Part shown: piece by piece, positions 10,340 to 21,250 of the stretch
How positions within the stretch are numbered: position 1 is the first letter of the stretch
Layout: each line of letters begins with the position of its first letter
NCBI GenBank assembly: GCA_024760905.1
Contig: CM045733.1
Location: forward strand, 69,761,001-69,825,000
DNA: 64,000 nucleotides
Direction: 5' to 3'
DNA from: Plotosus lineatus
Taxonomy: Eukaryota > Chordata > Actinopteri > Siluriformes > Plotosidae
Made by a program: the position numbers and the translations under genes
The notes under the pieces: generated by a model
What the model was told of the DNA's origin: nothing
What the model saw: only the letters and a program-made list of their open reading frames with translations
Database searches by the model: none

Positions 10340-10369
10340 CCAACAAGACCCTACTGGGCGGAGGAGGGG
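10340..10369 (+). CDS. MacroD-type ADP-ribosyl hydrolase, exon with the catalytic Asn loop
   Basis: First of six visible coding exons of a macro-domain protein of the MacroD family. These enzymes remove mono-ADP-ribose from acidic residues and deacetylate O-acetyl-ADP-ribose. The 30-nt exon sits between TCATTTCAG and GTGAGT. It begins with two bases (CC) completing a codon and encodes N-K-T-L-L-G-G-G-G, ending in phase 1. The Asn (10342-10344) corresponds to the catalytic Asn of the NAAN-x-x-LLGGGG loop, which binds the distal ribose (family knowledge). The preceding exon, expected to end in '..VNA', was not found upstream and is probably outside the window. The next exon is 15.2 kb away. Across the visible exons, features such as TGVYGYP and the final YFP lean to macrod1, while GGCETG and YKK lean to macrod2. 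I therefore leave the paralogue open. Confidence 0.88.
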
Positions 10370-10929
10370 GTGAGTCTTTCTTCTTTTTTATTGTCATTTT
10401 TTAAACAAGCAATGAGTGAAAGGGGAAAAAATCAAACACATAAGTGTTTGGGTAGAGACAGATGAAAGTGAATTATGAGGAGAAAGTGAAACAGCAGGTG
10501 GAAAAAAGTGAGAAAGAGCAAAGAGAGCTGGAATGTGAGAAGCACAACCTATGTAGAACTACGTGCACATTGTGTGCTTGCTATTGGGTGCCATGGGGTT
10601 TGCTTTTCTTTTAGTATAGCAAGAATACACACACACACACACACACACACAATATTAGCAAAACCAGCTATAGATTGTGTATAAAAATAGATATGTTATC
10701 AGATCTAAAATTAGAAGCTAGAGGACGTCTTGCATTCCCACTGGCTGGTTGCAATGCAATTTTTAGTGTCTCCTCCCAAACAACAGAAAAAGCAGCCTAT
10801 TTTCCAGCTTTTCCCATTTAAACAGTGTATAATTCATAATACTTAATTTCTCCAATTCTTATATCTGTACATTTCTCATTTTTTAAATACATCATACATC
10901 ATCATACAACATTTCTTCGTCTAAACTTT
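10370..10929. other. Start of 15.2-kb intron; (AC)n at 10624-10651
   Basis: Intronic sequence after the GTGAGT donor. An (AC)14 microsatellite is the only distinct feature. Confidence 0.6.
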
Positions 10930-11075
10930 GAAGCCGGTTCCTTAGTGGTGCAATATAAAAGTATTATGCAGGTTCGAACCCTGGGTGATTCACAGAGCCT
11001 TCCATTGCAAGGAGACTATAAGAACTAATAGGCCAAGCTCTGAGCGAGGAAAAGATCCCATATGATCATTTCCTT
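10928..11075 (+). repeat. Possible tRNA-related SINE fragment
   Basis: The TTCCTTAGTGG box A-like and GGTTCGAACCC box B-like elements are about 30 bp apart, followed by sequence without a recognised tail. The B box matches the RNA polymerase III consensus. The arms do not allow a complete cloverleaf, so a tRNA gene is unlikely. Confidence 0.35.
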
Positions 11076-11474
11076 CTCACTTATAAGCAACAGCTAACCA
11101 AATATGTGTCTGTTAGCCAATATATACAAAGGGGTGGATAACACTTAACTGTGTAATAAATGAAGCAGTTTGAAAAAATGTGGTTGATTGGCTTCACTTT
11201 GCACTTTCCCAGGCTGACAGTGTGACAGTGAAGTCTACCCGCCAATCATATGACAGTAGGACAGTACATAAAAACACATAGATACAGGTCAAAAGCTTCA
11301 GCTAATGTTCATGTCAAATATCAGAATGGGCAAAAATGATCTCCATGACGTGTAGCAGGCTGCTCATACAGTGGTTTCAGCAGAGCCCCTGATCCAAGCC
11401 CCATAGGGGCATGGAAGATGACACCAATAGTTGAACTATGCCTGATCAATGACTTGATGCTGATTGTTTTTATA

Positions 11475-11840
<366 letters not shown>

Positions 11841-11853
11841 TCGCACACACACA

Positions 11854-12111
11854 CAGTGGCACCTCACCTTACAAACAGGATGTTGGGAGATAGCCAATGG
11901 GAGGGAGTTGTGTCATCCCTCCTAGCCAATGGGAGGCCAGCAAGGCGGGATGTTGCAAGATAGTCAATGGGAGAGCAACTTGTGCAGTGTTTGAATGGGG
12001 CGTTTCATAAGGAGAACTTGTTTCGTATACAGAGACAAAAAATTTTGGAAAATGTTTTTCGTAAGCTTGATTTTTCGTCTGCAGGGACTATAGTTCGGTG
12101 AGGTAGCACTG
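11854..12111. mobile_element. 258-bp TIR element (pogo/Tigger-type MITE) at a TA repeat
   Basis: Terminal inverted repeats are CAGTGGCACCTCACC on the left and GGTGAGGTAGCACTG on the right. The right end is followed by TA (12112-12113). It has no coding capacity. Inside, a segment with GATGTTG...AGATAG(C/T)CAATGGGAG occurs twice, and CCAATGGGAGG appears near 11895 and 11925. It shares its right-end sequence with the element ending at 2589. Confidence 0.75.
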
Positions 12112-12539
12112 TATATATTTCACACAATAGCAAAGCTGACACATCAGATATAGAAGCTCATACACCACTGCTCAGACTCACACAGAATAAAAAACACACA
12201 ATCTAATTAGGTTAGGCAGACAGTCTTTCCTCAAGCAAAACAACAACAAACCATGGTAACACAGAACATGAACTTGTTACAGTGTTAATTAAACTTAAGA
12301 CCAGTGATGCAAATGAATGCATAGGTACAGTGTGCTGAAAAGAAAACTTATTGTTAAACCTTCTATTTTTCACTCCAGACTGAATTTGTAAAACAAGGAA
12401 GATTTATTTATTTATTTTCTCCAGGGCTGAAGTGGAGTCAGCCTTGAAAGGAGCCATGATACTCTTATAATACCAGCCTCAGACACTTCTCAGTAGCGAT
12501 ATCTATCAGGGGCGCCGCCTCTAGCCACTACCTAAATTT

Positions 12540-12838
12540 TTTATCTTAGGTTTTTGCACCATTCTGTGTAAACATTAAGGACTGTTGTGTGAAAATCCTA
12601 CCTTCAGTTTCTAAAATTCCCAAAGCAGCCCATCTGGTACCAAGAAACAAACTACACTTAGTCACTGAGAGAACTGCCTTTCCCAATTTTGTTGTCTGAT
12701 GTTATCATTACCTGAAGTGTTTAACCTGTCTCTGCATGTGTTAATGTATTTTATTGCTGCCATATGATTGATTGAGTAGATAACTACATTAATGAGCAGC
12801 CTTGCAGATGTTCCTAATGAAGTGCAAGGTGAATGCAA
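12540..12838 (+). repeat. Dispersed fish repeat, copy 1 of 3
   Basis: It shares blocks with 33410-33800 and 44361-44640. Common landmarks include the 'CAGCCCATCTGGTACC' block (12624 and 44510), 'CTGCCATATGATTG' near 12759 and an ending in GTTCCTAATGAAGTGC. It resembles a long, widespread ostariophysan-type repeat by memory. It has no coding capacity or termini that I can define. Confidence 0.5.
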
Positions 12839-14536
12839 AATTATTCATTCTTTCATTTTCTGAACCAATTAATCCTAATTAGGGTTATAAATTAGGTAAT
12901 AGAGTGTTTTAAATATATTATATAAAATATTATATTATTATATATTTTAAATATATTATATGAAGATATGGGGCAAATGATGCACATAAAGCTATACAAA
13001 ACACAATAACCACAAGAGTTTTGAGATTGTGATTGTTGCGGGTTTTTTTTTTTTTTTTTTTTTTTTTTGTACATCTTTTCCCTTATGGCCTGTGATTGGC
13101 CTTAGGAAATGTCTGCTCTGGAAAGTGCTGTTTTGGCAGATGCATAAATGCTTCCCTTTTCATCCTTGTTTTCCTCACCTGTTAACAGTCTACACCCATT
13201 ATCTCCTTAACCTTCGTAAAAGTTCTCTTATAGAAAAGAAATGGTTTCTGCAGAGTGACTTTGTCCCTGTGCTGTACATAACATATATTCTTAAAGAACT
13301 GCACATAACAAAAGTCTCATATGAAGTGGGATTTTATTATTGCACCGAGAAAAGTCAATAAATTACAAAAAAGGTGTATTCTTAATATTAGAAATGTATG
13401 TGCTTGTTGGAATTGTGTATTTGTAATAATTAAATGTATTTTCTCCTTTTTCTAATTCTAAGGATAGGTTTCAAAATGCCATCTTTTTGTTCATCAAAAT
13501 GCCATCTTTTCAAAATTTCTGAATTTCCTATAAATGAAAAGGTCAGAATCTCAAAGATTTTTGTCTGGCTGCTACACATATAAAACATTAGACTGGCATT
13601 TTGTAGCACGTAAAGTGGTCGATGCTGAGTGTCACTCATTCTGCAGCATCACAAGATTGTGAACATGGAAAAAATGACAATTTGATTATGCCTTGTTTTT
13701 TGTCTGCGTCAATGATCCCTTCCTCATTCTACAACCTACCATCATGTACTGCACATTGATGTGTCATGCAGTAGAAGTACCATGCTCATCACTTTTAACA
13801 CATTTGTTTCCTCATGTTGCATGTTCTCGTGTTAATGTTCTAAAATTCATGTAAAAGCCATATACTGTACTGACACGTTTCAGGGTTTTGTCTATCAGCA
13901 ATCTCAGCTCACATGTATTTCCTTTTATGCGTGGGTGGTTTTTTAACTCTCGAAATAGGACTTTGAAATGTACAGAATGAAAATGATTGATGTGTCAAAT
14001 ATGTGACTCATCTTTCTTTGGGAGAGGAATGATGACTAATTGAAGTTGTGGAGATGTTCCTAAAAATAGCTTTTTAAACTGCTTCTCACTGTGGACCAAG
14101 GATTTTATAATCATACTGTGGACATTCTCCACCATTATTCTCACCTCAGCCATGACCATGAACTCTGACACAGCCCATACCATGAAATATCATCTCTTAC
14201 ATAATGCTTAATAATTTAGAAATTATTTAAATCAAAGACCAAATTTTACATCTTGGTGCAAAGAGCTGGATAGCCTAACAGGAGCAAAACTAATACATAC
14301 AAAGACTGTCAGTGTTTACAGTTTAATAGTGAGGACTGTATTTTTATTTCTTTGCAGAAATTAACTATTTCATAACCAACAAGTCAGCATATTTTATACC
14401 AGACCTTTTGACCAATCATGTTTGGTTAAAGACACTACATATATATGAAAAAGGGAAGTTGGGGTTATGGGTGTGTTTATTCGGGCTTTTATTGTGTTTT
14501 TGTTTTGTTTTAATAGTTGAAACAAACACGCACATG
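12839..14536. other. Intronic stretch
   Basis: AT-rich DNA with a palindromic ATATTATA tract (12910-12960) and a poly-T of about 24 (13044-13068). No exon, RNA gene or classifiable repeat seen. A short direct repeat, AAAATGCCATCTTTT, occurs at about 13473 and 13497. Confidence 0.5.
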
Positions 14537-15007
14537 TAGGGATCCTCACTTTCTGCGATTAATTGAAACCGAGACCCCCACGACCGCCGAATTCCGCAAA
14601 GTAGGATCGACCCTTCTGACTGATTTATACATGTATATGTGCATATAATAACAATACATATTCAACAGTATAAATGATTATAATAACAATTAAACATTCA
14701 AAAATAATGTACAAGATGTAAATAAAATATAAATACACACACATACAGATGTGCACGCAAAAACTCAGATGCGCACGGCACATAAAAATTTAAGTGGTTT
14801 TGATGGGGGGGTTTTGGGTTGGGTTTTTTTGTTTGTTTAGGGTTTTTTTTTTTTTTTTTGCATAATTGGCCTTGTTTTGTGACATTTTCTTTAACTTCCC
14901 CCTATTCTTCCTTAATGTCCTTATTTTTTGAATCGATGAGTATTTAAAAAAAAAAACACAATGCACTGAAGCCACATGAATTGAAGTACGAAGTAGCGCG
15001 GGATCCG
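14537..15007 (-). mobile_element. GGGATCC-TIR MITE, copy 1
   Basis: About 470 bp beginning TAGGGATCCTCACTTTC and ending GTAGCGCGGGATCC. It matches 38859-39338 (opposite orientation) and 49973-50421 (same orientation). Internal landmarks are the CCGCGAATTCC/TAGGATCGACC block and ATTCAAAAATAATG. It is non-coding. Copy 3 shows TA target duplications, so the family is probably a pogo/Tigger-type MITE. The right terminus merges into a TG/TA microsatellite. Confidence 0.75.
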
Positions 15008-15053
15008 TGTGTGTGTGTGTGTGTATGTATATATATATATATACATGTGTGTG

Positions 15054-15108
<55 letters not shown>

Positions 15109-15117
15109 TATTATTTT

Positions 15118-15158
<41 letters not shown>
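15008..15158. repeat. (TG)n-(TA)n microsatellite
   Basis: Compound TG/TA tract between two DNA transposons. It provides the TA that flanks the Tigger-type element starting at 15159. Confidence 0.9.
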
Positions 15159-15161
<3 letters not shown>

Positions 15162-15943
15162 TGATACCTCTGCTCACGAACATAATTGGTTCCCAGAAAG
15201 TGTGTGTGAGGCGAAAAGTTTGTCTTCCGAACATTTATTTCCCATAAGAAACCATTAAAATGAGAATAATCCGTTCCCAGGTCCCCATAAAACATAATTT
15301 TCTACTAAATAAGCCTTAAAACTACACAAAATATACCTTATTTTATGTATAATAAATGTGCTATTGTATTGTAATTAAAGAAATAAACTGTACTGTATAA
15401 TAAAGTGGTTTTATTTACCTTTGTGATGGTAGTTGATGGCTTGATGGAATGGAGTGGGAGGAGGAGGGAGGGAGGGACTTACTGTTTGGAAGGAGAGTTT
15501 GGAAACGCCTACTGTTTGGAAACACCCTTAGCCACACACGCACCCTTAATAGCTTCCTTGTTCTTAAGGATGGGAGCAATGGTAGACTTGTACTGGTACT
15601 GGGACGCTGAGTCACACAAACGCACACCTCGTTCGTGTTTTTCAATGATCTCCGCCTGTGGTGGCGTCTTTTTCGGTCCCATAATAGCAAAAGTACACTC
15701 AATATGGTCCAAAATGTCTATCAAACACAAACCACTTCCGCACTCAAAGAAAGGGGGTGACGAACTGTGATGCCGTGAGCGTGCGTCAGCTTCTCGTGGC
15801 CGCCACCGTGGCGCCGTTTGACCGCGTGGTTTGATTCGTCCGCCGAAAACTAGTTCGTCAGCAGAGACTATATGTTCGCAAATTTAATGTTCTTGAGGCG
15901 AAAAGTTCGTGAGCTTAAGCGTTCGTCAGCAGAGGTTTTACTG
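15159..15943 (-). mobile_element. Internally deleted Tigger-type (pogo superfamily) transposon
   Basis: Imperfect terminal inverted repeats are CAGTGATACCTCTGCTCACG on the left and CGTCAGCAGAGGTTTTACTG on the right. TA precedes the left end. On the - strand, 15730-15509 encodes an N-terminal DNA-binding region: MGPKK start (about 15680), then AEIIEKHERGVRL and AIKGA. This matches the helix-turn-helix layout of Tigger transposases (family knowledge). The catalytic DDE domain is absent, so the element could move only with enzyme supplied from elsewhere. Confidence 0.82.
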
Positions 15944-15962
15944 TGTGTGTATATATATAATA

Positions 15963-16001
<39 letters not shown>

Positions 16002-16035
16002 GTGTATATCTGTATATGTATGTGTATGTATATAC
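15944..16035. repeat. (TG)/(TA) microsatellite
   Basis: Continuation of the TA/TG tract on the right side of the Tigger-type element; together with 15008-15158 it suggests insertion into a pre-existing repeat. Confidence 0.85.
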
Positions 16036-17998
16036 TGCAATTCTTTTTTTAGCACGCTTATCTATTTGATGTGATGTTTTGTATAATAGAAGTTCTCAAA
16101 CATTTACCCAGAGGCATATATATTTTATGATGATTGGCGTGTGTAATATTTTCTTTTTAACTTATTTATTTAATTTATAAGGTAATTTCAACTGGTCTGA
16201 TATGTTGTTTATAAGACAGTTTTTATTTATTAAGTTGTGGATTATCCACGGTTACATTTAGTTATAGTAGCCATTAATAGGCTAATAATAATCAGAATTC
16301 AATCAGGCACATCATAAAATTGATAACATTGTGCTGTGATTTTTTTCCATTGGTTTAATTAGATTAAACAGTGATGGAGCCCCACAGTTGTATAATACGT
16401 CTGAATTTATATTTTCTATACGGCACCGCAGATTGTAGCACAGCATTTAAACAGGTCCGTTAGCAGCCGTCTGTGCTTTTAGTACTGGCAGTTTCTGGCT
16501 GTAAGAATTCACCCGGCTTGCACCCACAGCAGCAGATAATCAATGCATACCATCTGGACAGATAAAACACATGCACACACAAACAGTAACAAAAAAGCAT
16601 TGTCTCCTTCCATGTCTCAACACCCAGCTGTTACCTTAAGCATCCTTACAATCCCCGTTCATGTTTAAAAAGGCAATGTGTCCATTTATAATTCAAGGTG
16701 GACATTAAATCTCCCTTGAAAGGTTTGGTTTTATTAAGCAGCATTAAAATATAATTTATAACACAAACAAATGTAACTCGCAAGGAATAAAAGGCCAAAG
16801 TATGGACACATCGACTGAAACAGCTTGGAGAAGATGGTGCTTCATAATAAGAAATCCAGTCACGAGGATCAAATGGCAACATGAATGCACAATTATATGC
16901 ACAATTTAATTTTTTAATTATTTTTAGAAATAGCACACCTTTGTACTGGGTTTTACATTAAATTTCTAAAGTAGAACTAAATAATTTCATCCATTTGGCA
17001 TTCATTTCTACATCACTCTTTATTTTAATGAAGTGCAAACAGGTAGAGAAATTGAGATCATTGGGTTTTTCATGCCACTGGAGAACATTTGAAGCCCATT
17101 TATTCGAACCTGTGGGAAGTAAGAAAGTAAAATAATTAGATCATCTGTTTAGAGCAATTGTGTTGTCAAAAATCGTATATGTCCTCAAAGTATGTGCAGC
17201 TGCTTCAGATACCTTAGTATTAGTTAGCCATTTTTAATTTAATAGTTTATTAATATTGATATGATATATTTTTGAACCTAAACATATATTTTTGTAAATG
17301 AGTAAAAAAATGATCACAGATTATGTTGTAAAATCAAGTTTAATAATAATCATTAATTGTATGAATAATTAATTGAGGTTAATGGATTAATGTTAAAAAT
17401 CACACTATAGCTGGAGTCTCCTCCCGAGAGTTCAAATGGAATGTTTCAAGCTAATTTTTCAACAGACTAGATTTTAGGCCCGCTTTAGCTTTTTGAAAGA
17501 CATTTCAGATAACGTTTCTTAATCTGATTTGTAATTTTTTTTTTTCTTCTTTGTAAGTGCACAGATTAATAGGTTTTATTTAATACAACAAGTACCATAA
17601 TTAAAAAAGCAAGAAAACATGTGTAGAAAGTGTTTCAGTGTCTGTACTATATCCAAGTAGAACAATCTACTGCACGCCCTGTTTGCAGATGACTGACCAT
17701 AAATTTAAGTTTGAGTTTTGAGTCTTAACTCATTTACTTAATACTTTTGAAAAAGTTTGTGTTCAAGGCATTTTCAGGCTCTACATCACTACAGTTTTCT
17801 GTAATAGTATATTTATAAAGTAAAAAAGGGAATTTTTAGCATGAGTCGTGAAATTTATACCTTGTCACTGTAGCTCCGTACACTTTGTAAGAAGTACTGA
17901 TTTTTTTAAAACATCAGTATTGATGTATTACATCAATACAGCTGAACAGAATAGAAACACAACTCTGAAAATCTGTCCACTTGTGTGTGTGTGTGTGT

Positions 17999-18046
<48 letters not shown>

Positions 18047-18402
18047 ATTGTCAGAATATTGTCAGTGATATGATGGATTTTCTCTTATCAGCACACTTGT
18101 TCATGTTTCCATTCTGGTGTTGAGATTTATTGTGGAGTGCCAGGATTTTGAACTCGATGCTTAAAATGGTCCTAATGGGGTTTTAATGGGTGGTTAATGC
18201 ACACCACCAGTAATAACACATGTGTATTCATGTGTTTTATTACCACAAGCTAAACCAAAAGGTATAAAGTAACAATTAATAAAGAAAATATTATACAGTA
18301 TTATATTCAACAAATATAGGACAGTATAATAAGGTGTTTAAGTGCTTGATGACATCCTAATGACAGTCTGTGTGTTTTACTTCTTCATTAAAGACGTCTG
18401 TA
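16036..18402. other. Intronic stretch with (GT)n-(GA)n at 17985-18046
   Basis: Mostly unique AT-rich DNA. Microsatellite (GT)9-(GA)20 at 17985-18046. No exon-like open frame with splice signals and no repeat shared elsewhere in the window recognised. Confidence 0.5.
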
Positions 18403-19358
18403 CAGACGCTCCCACTTGCGTTCATCCGTTTTACGTTTTTTTCGATTTTACCCCCCCCCCCCCCCAAAAAAAAAAAAAAAAAGTCAAATTGTACCTACAT
18501 AGTATGATGACGTAATGACGCTGCATTCGTTGTTTACAAACTATACTATAATAGCCTGTTACCCTTGTGTTAAGACGTGGTCTCTGTGATCTTTGTGTTT
18601 ACACTGTTTTGTGGACTTTAGTAACCCTAAGCACATCTGGTTGGTCAGCAGTGTGAGCCTACGAGCATAGGTTCAAGTCTCATACACAGAGATGAATTAA
18701 CTACCTGCTCAGATCAGCACCATGCAGGCTCAGTTAAGCAAAGAGAGTTGTAAATTACAACACAAAATTACAGAACAATTACATATATTCATTATCTTTT
18801 AGCAGAATCCTAAGAGTGTATACTTATTTTTATATTAATATTCATTAGGATTTGTACTTGTTGTTTATATGCATCTCTTCAATAAAGTTTACTTACTTAC
18901 ACACAAAAAAGAGCTCTCCGATTTACTGACTTTGCTCCACTTTGAATCAGTGCAGGCTGTGTTCTAAACAAGTTCAACAGCACCCTTGTGCACTTAAAAG
19001 ACCGGAAGTCCGTATAACCCACAGCAAGTACACTACTTTTGCAAGTACACTACTTTCGATATTGAGCGCTTCACATATTGTAAGCGTTGATTGACTGTTT
19101 TAAGCTTCATGTAAAGTAACTTGGTGTAAATAAGTGACTTATTTGAAATTAATGTTGATATTATTTGATATATTTGATATTATTTTACAATGTTATGTTT
19201 ATAATAATTGATTTAGGGGTGTTTTATGAGATACAGTAATGGTATTTATGGATGTATAGAACAGTATGAATGTCATACGTCACTAACAACTGACGTTCAC
19301 ATTCAACTTATGTTTGGCTGTCCAGAACCAATTAAAAACGTAAGTCGGGGAGCGTCTG
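18403..19358 (+). mobile_element. pogo/Tigger-family element, copy 1, with TA duplication
   Basis: Inverted termini are CAGACGCTCCCACTTGCG on the left and AAGTCGGGGAGCGTCTG on the right. Both are flanked by TA (18401-18402 and 19359-19360). It is homologous to 56322-57091 in opposite orientation, sharing GTTACCCTTGTGTTAAGACG (about 18560) and the AATAATTGATTTAGGGGTG region (about 19203). Where copy 2 starts its transposase with ATG, this copy has CTG (about 18645), and the downstream coding sequence decays. A poly-C/poly-A run lies at 18450-18481. Confidence 0.8.
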
Positions 19359-19611
19359 TATAGCACATTTGATGAGTATATCATTTAAGCCTTTAAAGAA
19401 AGGGCTGAAGCGCAAGATCTGTGAATGCAGGATTTGAATGACACTGTTGCCACATGATTGGTTGATTAAATATTTGCTAAAACACATGCAATAGAAGTTC
19501 ATGTACATGTGAATAGTGTACATGGGCCATTTTTCAGTGTTTGGCCTACAATAAAAGGCAATTCTTCATTTAAAAAACTGTAATAAGAATGAGTAGATGT
19601 AGACTGTTCAG
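19359..19611. other. Short intronic stretch
   Basis: No recognisable feature apart from the TA at its start that flanks the pogo element. Confidence 0.5.
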
Positions 19612-19849
19612 TTCAGTTCATTTTCTATAACCGCTTAATCCTAATTAGGGTCGTGGGAAGGCTGGCACCCTTCCCAGCTGACTCCGGGCGAGGGTAGAGT
19701 ACACCCTGGACAGCTCGCCAGGCCATCGCAGGGCAGAAACACGCTGACGGCTATGCAGCCTACTCTTGTTGAAAGTCAGCAATGGTTCTTTTACATGAAC
19801 CTCACACCATAGACAGTGAGAGACACGGCCGGCCTTTGATAATGGTGTC
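19612..19849 (-). mobile_element. SINE B copy with tail type A, 5'-truncated
   Basis: On the - strand the body (ACCATTGCTGACTTTC, GTCAGCGTGTTTCTG) joins the A-type tail ending in CCTAATTAGGATTAAGCGG. The tRNA-like head is missing. It lies directly beside the left end of the Tc1-like element. Confidence 0.8.
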
Positions 19850-21250
19850 AATGTCATGGTTTGATTCATGGTGTCAACAGATCTCAAAAAAGTTGGCACA
19901 GGTAGCAATAAGAGACTGGAAAAGTCAATTGCACTTATAATGAGCAGCTGGAAGATCAATTACCACTAATGAGGTCCACTGGCAACATGGCTGTTCAAAA
20001 GGAGCTGCTCAGAGTGGCAGTGTCTCTCAGAAGCGAAAATGGGTAGAGGATCACCAATTCTCCCAATGTTGCGCAGAAAGATAGTGGAGCAATATCAGAA
20101 AGGTGTTTCCCAGCCAAAGATTGCAAAGAGTTTAAAGTGATCATCATCTACAGTGCATAACATCATCCAGAGATTCAGAGAATCTGGAACAATCTTTGTG
20201 CATAAGGGTTAAGTCCGAAAAACTATATTGGATACCTGTGATCTTCGGGCCCTTAAACGGCACTGCACCACAAACAGGAATGCTACTGAAAGGGAAATCA
20301 CAGAATGGGCTCAGCAATACTTCCAGAGACCATTGTCGGTGAACACAATCCACCGTGCCATCCGCCGTTGCCAGCTGAAACTCTACAATACAAAGAAGAA
20401 GCCATTTCTAAACAGAACCCAGAAGCGCAGGCGTTTTCTCTGGGCCAGGGGTCATTTAAAATGGAGTGTGGCAAAGTGGAAAACTGTTCTGTGGTCAGAC
20501 GAATCACAATTTCATGTTCTTTATGGAAAACTGGGACACCATGTCATCCGGAGTAAAGAGGACAAGGACAACCCAAGTTGTTATCAGCGTTCAGTTCAGA
20601 AGCTGCATCTGTGATGGTATGGGGTTGGATGAGTGCGTGTGGCATGGGCAGCTTGCACATCTGGAAAGGCACCGTCAATGCAGAAAGGTATATTCAGGTT
20701 CTAGAACAACTTTCAGAGAAGACCTTGCATTTTTCAACATGATAATTCCAGACCACATGCAGCATCAATTACAACATCATGGCTGCGTAGGAAAACGATC
20801 CGGGTATTGAAACGGCCAGCATGCAGTCCAGATCTTTCACCTATAGAGAACATTTGGCACAGCATAAAGAGGAAGGAGCAACAAAGAAGGCCCGAGACAG
20901 CTGAATAATTCGAGGCCTGTATTAGACAAGAATGAGACGGCATCCCTATTTCTAAACTTGAGAAACTTGTCTCCTCGGTCCCCACATGTTTGCAGACTGT
21001 TGTAAGAAGAAGAGGTGATATCTTACAGTAGTGAAAATGGTCTTGTCCCAACTTTTTTTGAGATTTGATGACGCCATGAAATTTAAAATCAACATATTTT
21101 CAGACATTTTCTCAGTTTAAACTTTGGATCTGTCATTTCTGTTGTTTTCGGAATAAAGTATTGAAATTTGGCACTTCTGCATCATTTGCATTTAGTTTTT
21201 GTTCACAATTTGTACAGTATCTCAACTTTTTTGGAATCCGGTTTGTTGTA
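19850..21250 (+). mobile_element. Decayed Tc1-like transposon
   Basis: The left region (about 19876) has ATCTCAAAAAAGTTGGCAC. The right end (about 21220-21250) has CTCAACTTTTTTGGAATCC, its inverted counterpart, a common Tc1-type terminus in fish. A transposase remnant fills the centre. The exact left end is blurred by the neighbouring SINE. Confidence 0.82.
20033..21030 (+). pseudogene. Tc1-like transposase, frameshifted
   Basis: The N-terminal helix-turn-helix region lies at about 20035-20215, with a stop replacing a codon near 20137. The longest intact frame is 20228-20614 and carries TKKKPFLNRTQKRR and VLWSDESQF, the first catalytic Asp of the DDE triad. Later frames keep the QDN-like motif (about 20745) and SPDLSPIENIW with the final acidic residue (about 20825-20860). 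At least three frame changes make it inactive. In live relatives this enzyme cuts and pastes the element into TA dinucleotides. Confidence 0.85.

Noticed and set aside
18640..18700. tRNA/SINE-like head (GGTTCAAGTCTC)
   Set aside because: Alignment with the pogo copy at 56322-57091 shows it is the decayed start of the transposase.
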